A stretch of 64,000 bases of DNA, taken from Sphingomonadales bacterium. GTDB taxonomy: Bacteria; Pseudomonadota; Alphaproteobacteria; Sphingomonadales; Sphingomonadaceae. Each line of letters begins with the position of its first letter. Within the stretch, counting starts at the first letter, position 1. The stretch is from positions 28,011 to 92,010 of the forward strand of contig JAFKLT010000040.1 of assembly GCA_017309275.1 (NCBI GenBank). The letters are read 5' to 3'. Position numbers and translations under genes: made by a program. The notes beneath the pieces were generated by a model. The model was not told the DNA's origin. It ran no database searches and saw only the letters and a program-made list of their open reading frames with translations. This document shows positions 45,095 through 54,849 of the stretch, piece after piece.

Positions 45095-46689
45095 TTTTTA
45101 GGCTCCCTTTGGTCTGCGTTCGGCACTTGCACAGCATTGCCGACCTGCGTCACGCGACGCGGATCGCTGTCGAGAACGATGCCGAGGTCGTCGAGGCGTT
45201 TCAGATCGTCTGCCAGTTCGGCGAAGAATGTGTCAGGGTCGTCGCCATTCTCGCGAACGACCTGGCTGTGTGTCTTCTGGCCCGCCCTCACCGCATCACG
45301 GTTGGCGGGAACTTCACTCGCCGGATCGAGCATCTCCTGCTTCGGCGGCGTCCAGCGCAACTCGACGCCGTCGATATTGTGCCCCATCATCTCTGCCGCA
45401 TCGAGAAACCATTGCTCGACGGCGGCGCAGAACCGCGGAATGAACATCAGCCACTGCCACGTCGCGAGAGCGCGATTGAATGTCAGCCGACCGAGGCGGC
45501 CCGAAATGAAACTTACCTGCGAGAGGTCGCCGGTCAGCATCTCGTATGGCACGCCAAGGCCGGCAGATATTGCGCGAAGCGATACGCGAGAATAATCGAT
45601 ATAGCCGTCGACCGTGGGCGGCGTCGGAAAGACGATATCCTCGCCCTCCCGAAGATACTGGATCGTGCCCGATTCCACATAGTCGAGCGGCTCGCGGTCA
45701 TAGAACTCGCCGGCGTCGCCGTCCTCACCGTCCTCGCCTTCGGTGCCGATGCCGGGAAACGCTGCATCGGCGTCGCCCTTCACAAAGCCTGCAAAGGCCG
45801 ATGCGATCTTCTGGCGGGTCAGCTGACCGTCTTCGAAATCCCCGAAATCCTTGATCCGCAGAATGACGGGCGCGAACCATGTGGCGCCGCGCTGCTGCTC
45901 GGGTCGGTCGGCTCGAAAGACGTGGGCGACATCCTTCGCCTGGACGAATGTGGACCCATGCTCGCTCGGCCGTGCGGCGCCAGGATGGGCATTGTACAGC
46001 CAGTATCCTTCACGCTGCCCGATCGGGCTGAACTGGATGCCGTGGATCAGGTGCGCTCCCTGTTTGCCCGGTGCGCTCGACATCGGCCCATGCTTCGATG
46101 AATCGAGGTAATCGGCCTCCAAAACCTGCATCTGGAACGGCAGCGGCAGACGATCGCTCAACCGGCGCCAGCGGCGGCGCAACAGGACCTCGCCACCGAC
46201 GACGATCGTGCGCGCTGCCTGCAACTGCATCCCGTAAAGATCGTGCAAGCCCTCAGCATCGCAGCGCGTCTTGTCGAAATGCTTCCTCGCCAGCGCGTTC
46301 AGCGCATTGTCGATCTTGCCGTTGCGGTGAACCTGAAAGGTGATGCCCGTGCCGACCATATGCTCGGCGATCTTGCTCACGCCCGCCTGCGCCCATGGAT
46401 TGTTTCGCTCTAGGTCGCGAGCAATCCCCCGCAACGCCTGCTGCACTGCCGGGCTCAGCTCAGCATTTGCATCGAGCCGCGTGCGCCGCCACCCAGCGGC
46501 ACGGCGGCCGAGGGTGGCGCCGTCATATTCCGCACGCGGCGCCGAAATGCGCTGCACCCCTGTCCGGACCCCGGGACGCCGCCCAATCGCGGAGGATCCG
46601 CGAGCAAGAGTCTGGCGCTGTTCAGGGACAGCTGCGATTTCGCTTGCGTCGGTCGAACGGCCGAGCAGGCGGTCAATGAATGAGGCCAT
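45091..46689 (-). CDS. portal protein (lambda family)
   Basis: A 532-residue portal. The N-terminus MASFIDRLLG, SPAVQQALRGIARDLERNNP, TGITFQVH and the stem region YEMLTGDLSQVSFISGRL match lambda gpB-type portals. It forms the dodecameric DNA channel at the capsid vertex. Overlaps the gpW-like gene by 1 nt. Confidence 0.9.
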   Translation of the reverse strand: MASFIDRLLGRSTDASEIAAVPEQRQTLARGSSAIGRRPGVRTGVQRISAPRAEYDGATLGRRAAGWRRTRLDANAELSPAVQQALRGIARDLERNNPWAQAGVSKIAEHMVGTGITFQVHRNGKIDNALNALARKHFDKTRCDAEGLHDLYGMQLQAARTIVVGGEVLLRRRWRRLSDRLPLPFQMQVLEADYLDSSKHGPMSSAPGKQGAHLIHGIQFSPIGQREGYWLYNAHPGAARPSEHGSTFVQAKDVAHVFRADRPEQQRGATWFAPVILRIKDFGDFEDGQLTRQKIASAFAGFVKGDADAAFPGIGTEGEDGEDGDAGEFYDREPLDYVESGTIQYLREGEDIVFPTPPTVDGYIDYSRVSLRAISAGLGVPYEMLTGDLSQVSFISGRLGRLTFNRALATWQWLMFIPRFCAAVEQWFLDAAEMMGHNIDGVELRWTPPKQEMLDPASEVPANRDAVRAGQKTHSQVVRENGDDPDTFFAELADDLKRLDDLGIVLDSDPRRVTQVGNAVQVPNADQREPKK

Positions 46690-46907
46690 TATAGACCGCT
46701 GCGATAGTATGGCGTTCGGCGGCGATTGATGCCGCCCGCAGTTTCGGCCTGCATCTGGAGCGCCGCGGCGATGACCTTTTCGGCGGCCAGAAGATGATCG
46801 AGCGTCTGGTACTCCTGTTTACGGCCATCCGCGAAAGTGACCGACCGCGTGCCGCTGGCGATCGCGGTGCGCACGCGCGCCAGATCGTCCTGCGTCCAAG
46901 CTGCCAT
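46689..46907 (-). CDS. gpW-like head-tail joining protein
   Basis: A 72-residue protein, MAAWTQDDLARVRTAIASGT then RSVTFADGRKQEYQTLDHLL, the clear gpW family pattern. It connects the filled head to the tail. Lies 1 nt after the terminase gene. Confidence 0.85.
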   Translation of the reverse strand: MAAWTQDDLARVRTAIASGTRSVTFADGRKQEYQTLDHLLAAEKVIAAALQMQAETAGGINRRRTPYYRSGL

Positions 46908-46908
46908 T

Positions 46909-49035
46909 TTATCGCTTCCTGCTCGTGTAGGGGTTTTGCGGCTTCCGCTGGCGCGGGGCACGCGATACTGTTTTCTTCACCGCGAAAGCCGCTGGCGGAT
47001 CGCTCGGCGGAATCTCGTCTACTTCGGTCGGCGCCTGCTTCGGCACCGGGGCGCTTCGTTGCCGCGCCGTATCGATCGCAGTGGACCACCGAATCCGGAA
47101 ATCAGGGCCGACCCAAGCCATGTCGGTGCGGCTCTGCGCGAAGGGCGGCTTTAAGATTGCCGCCTCGCCGTAAATCATGATGTCCCACGTCTCATTGCGC
47201 GGCCGCAGTTTTTTCCATTTGCCCTTTTGCAGCTCTTCGGCGGTCGCCTCGTCGAGATATTCGTCCGACAAGTCCTCGGGCAGGTGATAATAGCCGGGGC
47301 CGGGCTTCGCGCGGCGCAACTTTGCGTCTACGATATTCTTGATCTTGTGGACGTTTGGTATCCACAGACGCGCGCTGTTCCGTTTCGCGCCGCCCTTTTT
47401 CTTCTGGTCGGCGAACTGCCCCGGCGGCATCAAATCCTTGCCCTTCGGGTTCGAGCCACCCTTAACGAGCGTGATCCGCGAAGGATGAATGCCCAGCGCC
47501 ACCGCCGAATTCCAGAACGCCTTCGCCGCGGCGGTCGCCTGGTCGACTTTCTTGCCGCCGTCGCTTTCCTCGCTGCTGCCGCCCGTGTCGATCGTAACCG
47601 ACAGGACTGGCGCATATCCGACCGGTTTGCCATCCTCGCCGGTTTCGGCGAGCGGATACTTCTTGCTGAACAGCCGCAGCAACACGTTCCAATGCTCGTG
47701 ATGCGTGAACGGCTGCACCTGCGTCAGCCCGTCGTCGAGGACGTCGATCTTCGTTCGGTCGATCAACCAGCGCTCGCCGAGCTTCGCATATCCGACAGCG
47801 CCGATTTCGAACCGGTCGTGCTGGACGTCGACGATGATGTTCACGACGACCGGGCCACGCGGCACCGTGCCGAGCTTCCATCCCGCCTCGAGCCGCTTTT
47901 TCAGATCGTTCGATACGATCGGCTTCTCGCCGCTCGATATCGACCGGTAATTTTTGCCCGCCTTCGTGTTGATGAACGTCCGAAGGTCGCTTTCATCCTG
48001 CCGCGTTTCCCAAGCCAGCGAGGCTTCGCGCCAGTTCCGCGCGAGGCGCGGCCAACTCGTCAGCGCCATCAGACCATCGATCCGGAACGTCCGCCGCCGC
48101 TTGCCCGCTGTTGGGTTCGCAGCGATGAATCCCTTGTTCGGCAAGTCCGCCAGACTATCGAGCAGCGCTCGACGATCCGACGGCATCAGCCGGCAACCGT
48201 TTCCGGTGCCGCAATGAACTTCGGCAGAACTCTCTGCGTCATCGGCGCTACCGGTGCGATCGAAATGCAGATCGCGCAGGATGTCGATTTCCCAGCGCTC
48301 GCCGCACGACGGGCACTTGGGATGCAGCCGCTCGTCGGTTCCGCCCGCAACGAACGCCTCGGTTCCGCCCCCGTCCTCGCGCGCTGGCGACGACGATATG
48401 AACTTCTTGTCGCGGCCTTCGTGCGAAGTGTTGCGACCCTCGAGCAGCGCAATGCCCGAGCCCTGACCGCCGCCATCCTTGGTCGCGCCGATATCTTCGT
48501 CGTACTGATCGTAATCGTCCAGCCAGCCGAAGCGCACCGGGCGCTGGGTGAACTGAGAGGCCACGGGCCACACGACGGCCAGCGACATGCCGCTGAACAG
48601 CTTCAGATGGATCGCATTGCTATCCGATCCCGGCTTCAGCTTCTGCTTCACCGCGGGCGTGTCGTCGATCAGCGGATTGAGGCGCGTTTTCGAAAACGTC
48701 CCCGACATCGACTGGTCGGGCTGGCATATCAGCGAATCCGACGGATCGGTGTCAACGATCCACCCCATCCACGCGAGGCCGATCTCCGTACCGCCGCACT
48801 GCGACGGCTTGATCATGCCGACCTCGCCGACCTCGGGGTCGGACAAGGCATCCATGATCTCGGTCTGCCAGGCCAGCGTCGTCGGGTCGTAGGACCGGTT
48901 CGCGATGGCCCACTGGCTGACCGATGTCTTTAGTTTCGGGCGGGCGTTGAACGCCTGCCGCCGGAATATATCAGGGCCGGTTGTCGGCGGCGGCAGCTTC
49001 CAGCGCGGAGCCGGGATCGTCACTGCCGTCAACAA
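46909..49035 (-). CDS. terminase large subunit (GpA family)
   Basis: About 700 residues. The ATPase region includes VGMIKPSQCGGTEIGLAWMG (adenine/Walker-like) and the acidic strand WLDDYDQYDED; the C-terminal nuclease has VVNIIVDVQHDRFEIGAVGY and VTIDTGGSSEES. It packages DNA into proheads. Start is uncertain: TTG 49035 has AAGGG upstream, while GTG 49023 lacks one; no ATG is near. It overlaps the small subunit gene by 65 nt or less. Confidence 0.88.
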   Translation of the reverse strand: MLTAVTIPAPRWKLPPPTTGPDIFRRQAFNARPKLKTSVSQWAIANRSYDPTTLAWQTEIMDALSDPEVGEVGMIKPSQCGGTEIGLAWMGWIVDTDPSDSLICQPDQSMSGTFSKTRLNPLIDDTPAVKQKLKPGSDSNAIHLKLFSGMSLAVVWPVASQFTQRPVRFGWLDDYDQYDEDIGATKDGGGQGSGIALLEGRNTSHEGRDKKFISSSPAREDGGGTEAFVAGGTDERLHPKCPSCGERWEIDILRDLHFDRTGSADDAESSAEVHCGTGNGCRLMPSDRRALLDSLADLPNKGFIAANPTAGKRRRTFRIDGLMALTSWPRLARNWREASLAWETRQDESDLRTFINTKAGKNYRSISSGEKPIVSNDLKKRLEAGWKLGTVPRGPVVVNIIVDVQHDRFEIGAVGYAKLGERWLIDRTKIDVLDDGLTQVQPFTHHEHWNVLLRLFSKKYPLAETGEDGKPVGYAPVLSVTIDTGGSSEESDGGKKVDQATAAAKAFWNSAVALGIHPSRITLVKGGSNPKGKDLMPPGQFADQKKKGGAKRNSARLWIPNVHKIKNIVDAKLRRAKPGPGYYHLPEDLSDEYLDEATAEELQKGKWKKLRPRNETWDIMIYGEAAILKPPFAQSRTDMAWVGPDFRIRWSTAIDTARQRSAPVPKQAPTEVDEIPPSDPPAAFAVKKTVSRAPRQRKPQNPYTSRKR

Positions 49036-49567
49036 TGCCCTTACCCCATTGCTCCATCAGATTGGCGAACCATGTCTGGTCGGCCGTGATCAGCGTCTCG
49101 ATTGCCGCGAGCTGTTCGCGCGAAAGGTCGATTTTCTTCGCGAGCCGCGCGCCGAAGGTCGATCGGCGCTGCGCGTCGCGCACCAATATGTCCCCGACCG
49201 ACGCCTCCACCGACGCAACCGCGACCAGCTCCTTGCGAAGCTGAGCGAGTTTCATCGCCGATATCTCTTCGTCGATCAGCTGCTTGCGGTCGGCGATCGA
49301 CAGACCGGCCTCGTGCGCTGGCGCTGCCAGCCCGAGGTCGAGGCCCATCTGCCGCAGGTCTTCCGACTTCTTCCGTTCCGCTTCGGCCTTCTCGGCCTCC
49401 TTCGACTTCCATGCGTCGATCGCTTCAGGGATGTCGATCTCGTAGGCGTCGCCGTTCGACCCGCGCTTTTTCAGCCAGTCGCAGTCGGGAAGGTCCCGAA
49501 GCCACTTTCGCAGCGTCGGCTCCGACGCGAGGCCCGTGGCGGCAAGATCGGCGAGATTGCCCAGCAT
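48971..49567 (-). CDS. terminase small subunit
   Basis: A 198-residue protein: N-terminal winged helix (GLASEPTLRKWLRDLPDCDW), then a long charged helix and a C-terminal segment resembling Nu1/DUF1441 small terminases. It recognises the packaging site. First gene of the late operon. Confidence 0.8.
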   Translation of the reverse strand: MLGNLADLAATGLASEPTLRKWLRDLPDCDWLKKRGSNGDAYEIDIPEAIDAWKSKEAEKAEAERKKSEDLRQMGLDLGLAAPAHEAGLSIADRKQLIDEEISAMKLAQLRKELVAVASVEASVGDILVRDAQRRSTFGARLAKKIDLSREQLAAIETLITADQTWFANLMEQWGKGIVDGSDDPGSALEAAAADNRP

Positions 49568-49856
49568 CTCCTAGCAACCGAAACCGAAAGAACAAAAGTA
49601 AGTCGTTGAAAAATATCGCACAGCCGAAGAGCGAACCCCTTCGGCCCCCGTATAGCCGAGGTATCCGGGAAGGACCCATCGGGGTAGGGGGTGACCGGCG
49701 GGGCGGCGATGGGCGCCGGGGTCGCAATCCTGCGCGGCGGCCTGTCGCAAGGTCAGGCCCGCACGCCCCGCCAGTCTGATCTCCAGATACGAGTTTTGGG
49801 GTGCGAGGCGAACACCCTTTATTTTCGTCATGTCGGATTCTACCTGTTGACGCATT
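49568..49856. other. gap before the late operon, no convincing gene
   Basis: A 289-nt space. A weak minus-strand reading (49831 to 49571, MTKIKGVRLAPQNSYLEIRL...) has poor codon use toward its end and no clear ribosome site. The region is the likely place for a late promoter and possibly the packaging site. Confidence 0.4.
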
Positions 49857-50336
49857 CTAGGTACGCAATCCTGCGGCTTTGCGGGCAGTCGCATTGCAAT
49901 TCAGATATTGTGCGATAGCGCTGACGGCCCGGTTGTACCGCATGCGGAGGCCATCGGCGCCGAGAGTTACGCCCATCGCGGCACGCAATTCCTTGAACTT
50001 CGGCGACTGATAGCCGTACCGCGACATCTGGTTGACGCCGAGGATGACGAGCCGGCGGTCGCGTTCGACGACGAGCAGATGCCATCCCGATATCGCATCG
50101 CGCACCGCCACCTCGGCACGGGTCAGCGGAGCGGGGCGCAGCGGCACGTCCTTGTCAACGTCGGGACCGTAGAGCGGCTGGTCGCCCATGTCCCACGGCG
50201 CATCGGCCGCCCATGGTGATCCGCGCCCGCTGCCAGGCGACCGACGCCATAGCTCGATCATCTCGACCATCGCGCGCTCGACATCCTTGAAACTGATCAG
50301 CCCATCGGCCGCCAGCTTTTCCTCGACACTCACCAT
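49857..50336 (-). CDS. candidate late regulator
   Basis: A 159-residue protein starting MVSVEEKLAADGLISFKDVE, with a helix-rich C-terminus (YQSPKFKELRAAMGVTLGAD, then LRMRYNRAVSAIAQYL) that could be a helix-turn-helix. Position between replication genes and terminase is typical of a Q-like late regulator. No family recognised. Confidence 0.6.
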   Translation of the reverse strand: MVSVEEKLAADGLISFKDVERAMVEMIELWRRSPGSGRGSPWAADAPWDMGDQPLYGPDVDKDVPLRPAPLTRAEVAVRDAISGWHLLVVERDRRLVILGVNQMSRYGYQSPKFKELRAAMGVTLGADGLRMRYNRAVSAIAQYLNCNATARKAAGLRT

Positions 50337-50366
50337 TGGAGATACCCTCCCTCCACTGAAACCCCT

Positions 50367-50620
50367 GTGGAAGGACGGCGCATGCGCCCTTCCGCTCCGA
50401 TATTCCCGTTCATTTCCAATGCCCTGAAGTTGATGACCTGATGATATGGAAGGAGTGGAAGGACATATGACCCTGATAGCGCGCATGCGCGCGCCCGCAC
50501 CCGCATATGGGGGCGAGGGGGAAATCTCCTTCCGCTCCTTCCAAAGCCGCAAGAAAGCTGGCTGCGCGCCTCCTTCCACGGTGCAGGCGCGGCCCTTCCA
50601 CGGAAGGATGACTCCTTCCA
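50367..50620. repeat. cluster of TCCTTCC / GGAAGGA motifs
   Basis: About nine copies of GTGGAAGGA/TCCTTCCAC-like units occur in both orientations in a 318-nt gap (50337-50654). Examples: 50367 GTGGAAGGA, 50448 GGAAGGAGTGGAAGGA, 50527 TCCTTCCGCTCCTTCC, 50571 TCCTTCCAC and 50593-50620 (three units). They lie between the helicase gene and the regulator gene. Confidence 0.6.
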
Positions 50621-50654
50621 TTTTCGGCCGCCAAAGCGGGGGTGCGGGGGCGCA

Positions 50655-52403
50655 TCAATAGTCATCGAGCGGGTTATATCCGGGGTCATCGCCCACGATG
50701 GGCGAGCGGAAATCATCCTCGGCCGTCGCCGATCCATCGCCGAACTTCCCCGACTGCACTTCCTCGATCGTGGCCGTGGCGACGATGTCGACCCACCAGA
50801 CCCCGTTCGACGTGATGCGTTCGTACCCACGGTCCTCCATGGCCTTGGCAAAGCCCTGCGGCTGCCATTCGCCCCCGCCCGTCGCCGCGACCCATGCCTT
50901 GAACAGGTCGAACAGCGCGGAGGATCGCGTGCGGTCATCCTTGCCGCCCCCGGGCCGATCCTCGGTGCAATCGTGCAGAAAGCGGCCGAGCTGGTCGCTC
51001 TGATCCCGATACTTCTCGGTCGCGGCGCGGATATTGTCGCTCTCGATCAGGCCGTTCAGCTTGAGGTCGATCAGTCCGCGCAACATGTGATTGAATACGC
51101 CAGATGCTTCGGCCTTCAGCTTCGCCGGCAGGCGGATATCGATCTCGCTGTCGGGAATGCGCACAGTCCACGGGACCAGTCGCACACGCCCCCAGATGCC
51201 ATCGTCGTGGCCGGTGATCTTCGGACGATAATTGCCCTGCGCGGTCAGCTTAAACGATGGCAGGAAGTCGAAAAAGCCCTTGTTCAGGTGCCGCGCGGTG
51301 ATGACCTCGCCGCCCGTGACTTCCTTGATCAGCCCCTCAGCCAGCTTCGCGCCCTTCTCGGGCTCGCTAGTGCGCAGAAAACGCACGCCGGGCAGGCGCG
51401 CCATGTCGGGCGTCGCATCGCCCCCCTTGCGCTTGCTGGCCTGCTCGAGGAAGCTGTCGAACTTGATGACCATGGCATATTCGCCAAGGATCGAAGCGAC
51501 GGTATCGACCCAGGTCGATTTGCCGTTGCGCCCCTTGCCCCAGAAAAACGCCATTTTGTGATAGGTGATGTCCCCGGTCGACGACAGGCCCGCCCACTGG
51601 TGCAGGAATCGCCGGTCGGCCTCGTCGGGCATCACCCGCAGAAAGAACGCGTCATAGGTCGGGCATTCGGCCTTCGGGTCATAGATGACGTTCGCCACCT
51701 TGGTGATCAGGTCGGCGCGATCATGGTCGGCGCGGCGGACGCGATACCCGCCCTTTTCGGGCGCGCATTTTTCTAGCCGGATCGTGCCGTTCAGCACGTT
51801 GATCGCGTCACGATCAGCGTCGAGCTGGTCGGCGCGGATCAGGGTCGTCTCGAAATTCTGCACCAGCGCTGGGATCGCCGACAGCCGCGATTTGCTCTCG
51901 CTCGACTTCGCATGGTCGCGGATCGTGTCGCTGAACAGCACTTCGTCGCGGCTGTTCGTCGCGGCCTTCACCTGAAAATCCATCGCCGTTTCGGCCTCGG
52001 GCGATCCGGGGGGCGCCTGGTCGAGCCGCCCGCTCTTCTGGACGGCCGCCGCTTCGTTGCCGATCGCGCGTACGGTCAGATAGACCGCCTGCATCACTTC
52101 GCCGGGCAATTCGTCCTTTTCCGACGTCAGCAGCGCCCAGCGCTTCGTGTCCCATTTCAGCCAGCCGACATCGGGGCAGAAACGGAACATGTCGCCGAAG
52201 CGCGCGCGGAACCGCTCGGCATTGCCCAGGTCTGTCTGCGGCAACAGCGCGCAGACGCGATCGCGGTCGGGATCGGGCAGCACGCGAATGCGACCGCTCG
52301 CTCCCCCCGTACCCCCGGAAGTGTCGGCGGGCGTCCCTCCATTCGGAAGGGGCGGCAAAACAGGCCCATCACCGGGGCCGGGGGTATCGGCTGCGGATGC
52401 CAC
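50655..52403 (-). CDS. D5/P4-type helicase (phage replication)
   Basis: A 582-residue SF3-type ATPase. The D5_N-like region (YDAFFLRVMPDEADRRFLHQW) leads to Walker A GKGRNGKST at 289-297, then RFLRTSEPEKGAKLAEGLIKEVTGG and GNYRPKI. It unwinds the phage origin. GTG start, right after the upstream stop (TAAGTG). No N-terminal primase domain is evident, fitting a separate DnaG-type primase two genes upstream. Confidence 0.88.
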   Translation of the reverse strand: MASAADTPGPGDGPVLPPLPNGGTPADTSGGTGGASGRIRVLPDPDRDRVCALLPQTDLGNAERFRARFGDMFRFCPDVGWLKWDTKRWALLTSEKDELPGEVMQAVYLTVRAIGNEAAAVQKSGRLDQAPPGSPEAETAMDFQVKAATNSRDEVLFSDTIRDHAKSSESKSRLSAIPALVQNFETTLIRADQLDADRDAINVLNGTIRLEKCAPEKGGYRVRRADHDRADLITKVANVIYDPKAECPTYDAFFLRVMPDEADRRFLHQWAGLSSTGDITYHKMAFFWGKGRNGKSTWVDTVASILGEYAMVIKFDSFLEQASKRKGGDATPDMARLPGVRFLRTSEPEKGAKLAEGLIKEVTGGEVITARHLNKGFFDFLPSFKLTAQGNYRPKITGHDDGIWGRVRLVPWTVRIPDSEIDIRLPAKLKAEASGVFNHMLRGLIDLKLNGLIESDNIRAATEKYRDQSDQLGRFLHDCTEDRPGGGKDDRTRSSALFDLFKAWVAATGGGEWQPQGFAKAMEDRGYERITSNGVWWVDIVATATIEEVQSGKFGDGSATAEDDFRSPIVGDDPGYNPLDDY

Positions 52404-52991
52404 TTATCCGATGTCCCAAGGGACCGGTTGAAGCGCCTCTTTCAAATAGAGCGGGTGGCCGGGGTGGCCGCCCTTCGTCATCGACAGGATGTACGGTGTG
52501 ACGCCTTTTGCGCGCATGCGCGCCTTCATCTGCTCGTCTCGGCCCAGATGCCCGCCATGCGCTCCCCACCCGCAGATGATGCGATCGCTGGCATCGATCG
52601 CCGCGTCGATGAACGCGTCGTTTAGGGAGCCGATAGGATCAGCCGACGCTTTCATGTCGGCGGGATCGGTCGCACGGTACGCGAAGGAATTGAACAACAG
52701 CAATCCGCCGAAAGTCGGGGTGCGGCTGGTTACAGCGCGCCGACGCCCGCGTACCCACGTCGGGTCATCTATCAGGTGCGACGCTGTGGACGGGTTCAGG
52801 AGATTCATGCCGAGAAACGGGTCGAGGCTCCACGTCTCCCAAATCAGCCAGCGATATTTTCCGCAGGGCGACATGATCGCACCGCGCTGGCCGAACATGT
52901 GATGTTGAACGACGTCGACCTGCTGACCGAGGTCGCGACCCATTTCCCCCAAATCCATCGCCGCCTGCAATGCAGACCGTTTCGCGACCAT
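52404..52991 (-). CDS. DUF1643 domain protein
   Basis: A 195-residue protein with YRWLIWETWSLDPFLGMNLLNPSTA, then DDPTWVRGRRRAV and IICGWGAHG, the DUF1643 signature seen in phages and plasmids. Biochemistry unknown. It sits between primase and helicase, overlapping the primase stop by ATGA. Confidence 0.83.
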   Translation of the reverse strand: MVAKRSALQAAMDLGEMGRDLGQQVDVVQHHMFGQRGAIMSPCGKYRWLIWETWSLDPFLGMNLLNPSTASHLIDDPTWVRGRRRAVTSRTPTFGGLLLFNSFAYRATDPADMKASADPIGSLNDAFIDAAIDASDRIICGWGAHGGHLGRDEQMKARMRAKGVTPYILSMTKGGHPGHPLYLKEALQPVPWDIG

Positions 52992-54841
52992 CACGCTCTC
53001 CCCTCGATCATATCCGTCATCGCCTCGATCCGCCGCGTCGGCGGCGGCAGCGCGCGGGCCTTCGCGCCCTCGATCGCCTCTGCGATCGCGAACGGCGGCG
53101 GCAGCATTTCCTCGGTCATCGGGCCTTTCAGGCCGATCGCGCGCCGGTACGCGACCTCGCGCGCTTCCTTCAGGACGCGCTTGTCGGGCTTGTCGCGATC
53201 CATGATCACCGCACGCGCCATCCGGCGCAGCACGGGCGTATCGAACCCCATCTCCTTCGCCATCGACAGGCGGAATTTGATATCCTCCTGAATCGCCGCG
53301 ATGTCGTCGAACTGGCCGACCAGCCATTGCACGATCGCCTGCACGCGCGCGTCGCTGCCGTCGAAATTCATCCCGCCGTCGACCGTGCGCTCAGCCCCGT
53401 CGCGGTGCGGGCAATGCCCAGCCTTCATGCATCCCGCCTGCGGATCAGTGGCCAGGCCGCACTCGTCGCACGACCAGTCGTCGTCGACCTCTTCGGGCGA
53501 CAGCTGCACCGTTACTGCGATATCGGCGATCAGGTCGGCCGCAACCTCCCACCGCCGGCGCCAATGCATCAGCGTCAACGTGCGCGTATCGCCGTCGACG
53601 ATTGTCGCCGCCCAATCGTTCAGCCGCTTCCACACCGCCGACCATGCCTCGGGGCTGTCGACGTCGCCGACGCTCTCCAGCGCATGGTTCAACAGGCATT
53701 CCTGCGCCGACATCGGCGGATTGCTGGTCAGCCACGCCGCCAGCGCCAGCGCCGGATCCTCGGCCGCCGCGATGCTGTCCCTCACCAGGTCGTCGGGGTC
53801 GCTCCCCTGCGGCAGCGTCCCGATCATCAGCGATTTGCCGGGGCCAAGTTGCGGCAACGCCGTCTCGGCCGCCCGCACCGCCGCTTTCTGGCCGGCGGCA
53901 TCGCCGTCGAACAGCAGCAGGGGGCAATTGTCGATCTGCCACGCACGTTCCAACTGACCGTCGGTCAGCGCAGTCCCCATTGGCGCGGTCGCGGCCAGCC
54001 CCATGCGGTGCAGCGCGATGACGTCGAAATATCCCTCGGCGATGATCAGGCGGCGCGTCGACCGATACAGCTCGCGCGCGCGATGCAGATTGAACAGCAA
54101 CCGACCCTTGTCGAATATCTCACTCTCGGGCGAATTGACGTATTTCGGGCGGTCCTTTGCCTTCGATTTGATATTCGGCGCCGACGATCCGCCATGCGCC
54201 TGTGGCACGTCGCGCCCGCCGAACCCGACGATGCGCCCGCGATGATCGTGGATCGGGATCATGATCCGCGATTTGAAGCGGACATAGGTGAAGCCGCCTT
54301 CGGAACGTCCGATCAGCCCGACGGCCATCAAATCGCCGCGGTTGAACCCCTGATCGCGCAGCGCGCCATCCTCGGGCGCAAAACCTATTCCGAACTCGTC
54401 GATTATCGCCTGGTCGATCCTGCGGCAGGTCAGCTCATGTCGAGGCACGGGATACTTGACCAGCTCGGCGCGAAAGATACCCTGCGCCGCCTCCAACGTC
54501 GGACGCTGCCCCGCGATCGTCTCGGCCCGCCGTGCCGCCTCGGGCGACGCCTGGGGCACCGGAACGCCCGTATCGGCGCACAATTGTTCGACTGCGTCGA
54601 CAAAGGACAGGCCGCCATGATCGGTCAGCCAGCGGATCGCGTCGCCATGGGCCGCACAACCGAAGCAATGGTAGAATCCCTTCTCATCGTTGATCGTGAA
54701 CGAGGGTGTCTTTTCATTATGGAAGGGACAGCAGGCCTTAAACTCGCGCCCCGCGCGCGTGACCTTTTCCGTCCGCCCGATCAGATCGGACAGCGTCACG
54801 CGCGACTGAAGATCGTCGAGAAAGGCCGGGCTGAAACGCAT
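52991..54841 (-). CDS. DnaG-type primase
   Basis: A 616-residue primase. The CHC2 zinc finger has C38, H41, C59 and C62; the TOPRIM core shows IAEGYFDVIAL and LLFDGDAAGQ. It makes RNA primers. A second Cys/His cluster (CDECGLATDPQAGCMKAGHC) in the C-terminal half is not part of standard DnaG. Close to host DnaG in length, so it may replace it on phage DNA. Confidence 0.9.
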   Translation of the reverse strand: MRFSPAFLDDLQSRVTLSDLIGRTEKVTRAGREFKACCPFHNEKTPSFTINDEKGFYHCFGCAAHGDAIRWLTDHGGLSFVDAVEQLCADTGVPVPQASPEAARRAETIAGQRPTLEAAQGIFRAELVKYPVPRHELTCRRIDQAIIDEFGIGFAPEDGALRDQGFNRGDLMAVGLIGRSEGGFTYVRFKSRIMIPIHDHRGRIVGFGGRDVPQAHGGSSAPNIKSKAKDRPKYVNSPESEIFDKGRLLFNLHRARELYRSTRRLIIAEGYFDVIALHRMGLAATAPMGTALTDGQLERAWQIDNCPLLLFDGDAAGQKAAVRAAETALPQLGPGKSLMIGTLPQGSDPDDLVRDSIAAAEDPALALAAWLTSNPPMSAQECLLNHALESVGDVDSPEAWSAVWKRLNDWAATIVDGDTRTLTLMHWRRRWEVAADLIADIAVTVQLSPEEVDDDWSCDECGLATDPQAGCMKAGHCPHRDGAERTVDGGMNFDGSDARVQAIVQWLVGQFDDIAAIQEDIKFRLSMAKEMGFDTPVLRRMARAVIMDRDKPDKRVLKEAREVAYRRAIGLKGPMTEEMLPPPFAIAEAIEGAKARALPPPTRRIEAMTDMIEGRA

Positions 54842-54849
54842 CGGTCAGG

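Noticed and set aside
42929-45595. 888-codon plus-strand reading opposite the capsid gene
   Set aside because: Antisense shadow spanning two genes (capsid and portal); no recognisable domains or ribosome site.
49571-49831. 86-codon minus-strand ORF before the terminase
   Set aside because: Poor codon use in its second half, weak ribosome site, no family; kept only as a note on the gap.
50367-50620. CRISPR array
   Set aside because: Units are 7-16 nt, irregularly spaced and in both orientations, with no constant repeat-spacer pattern and no cas genes.
49857-50621. Full 254-codon reading through the TCCTTCC array
   Set aside because: The N-terminal 95 codons are translations of the repeat region; the ATG at 50336 gives a normal protein.
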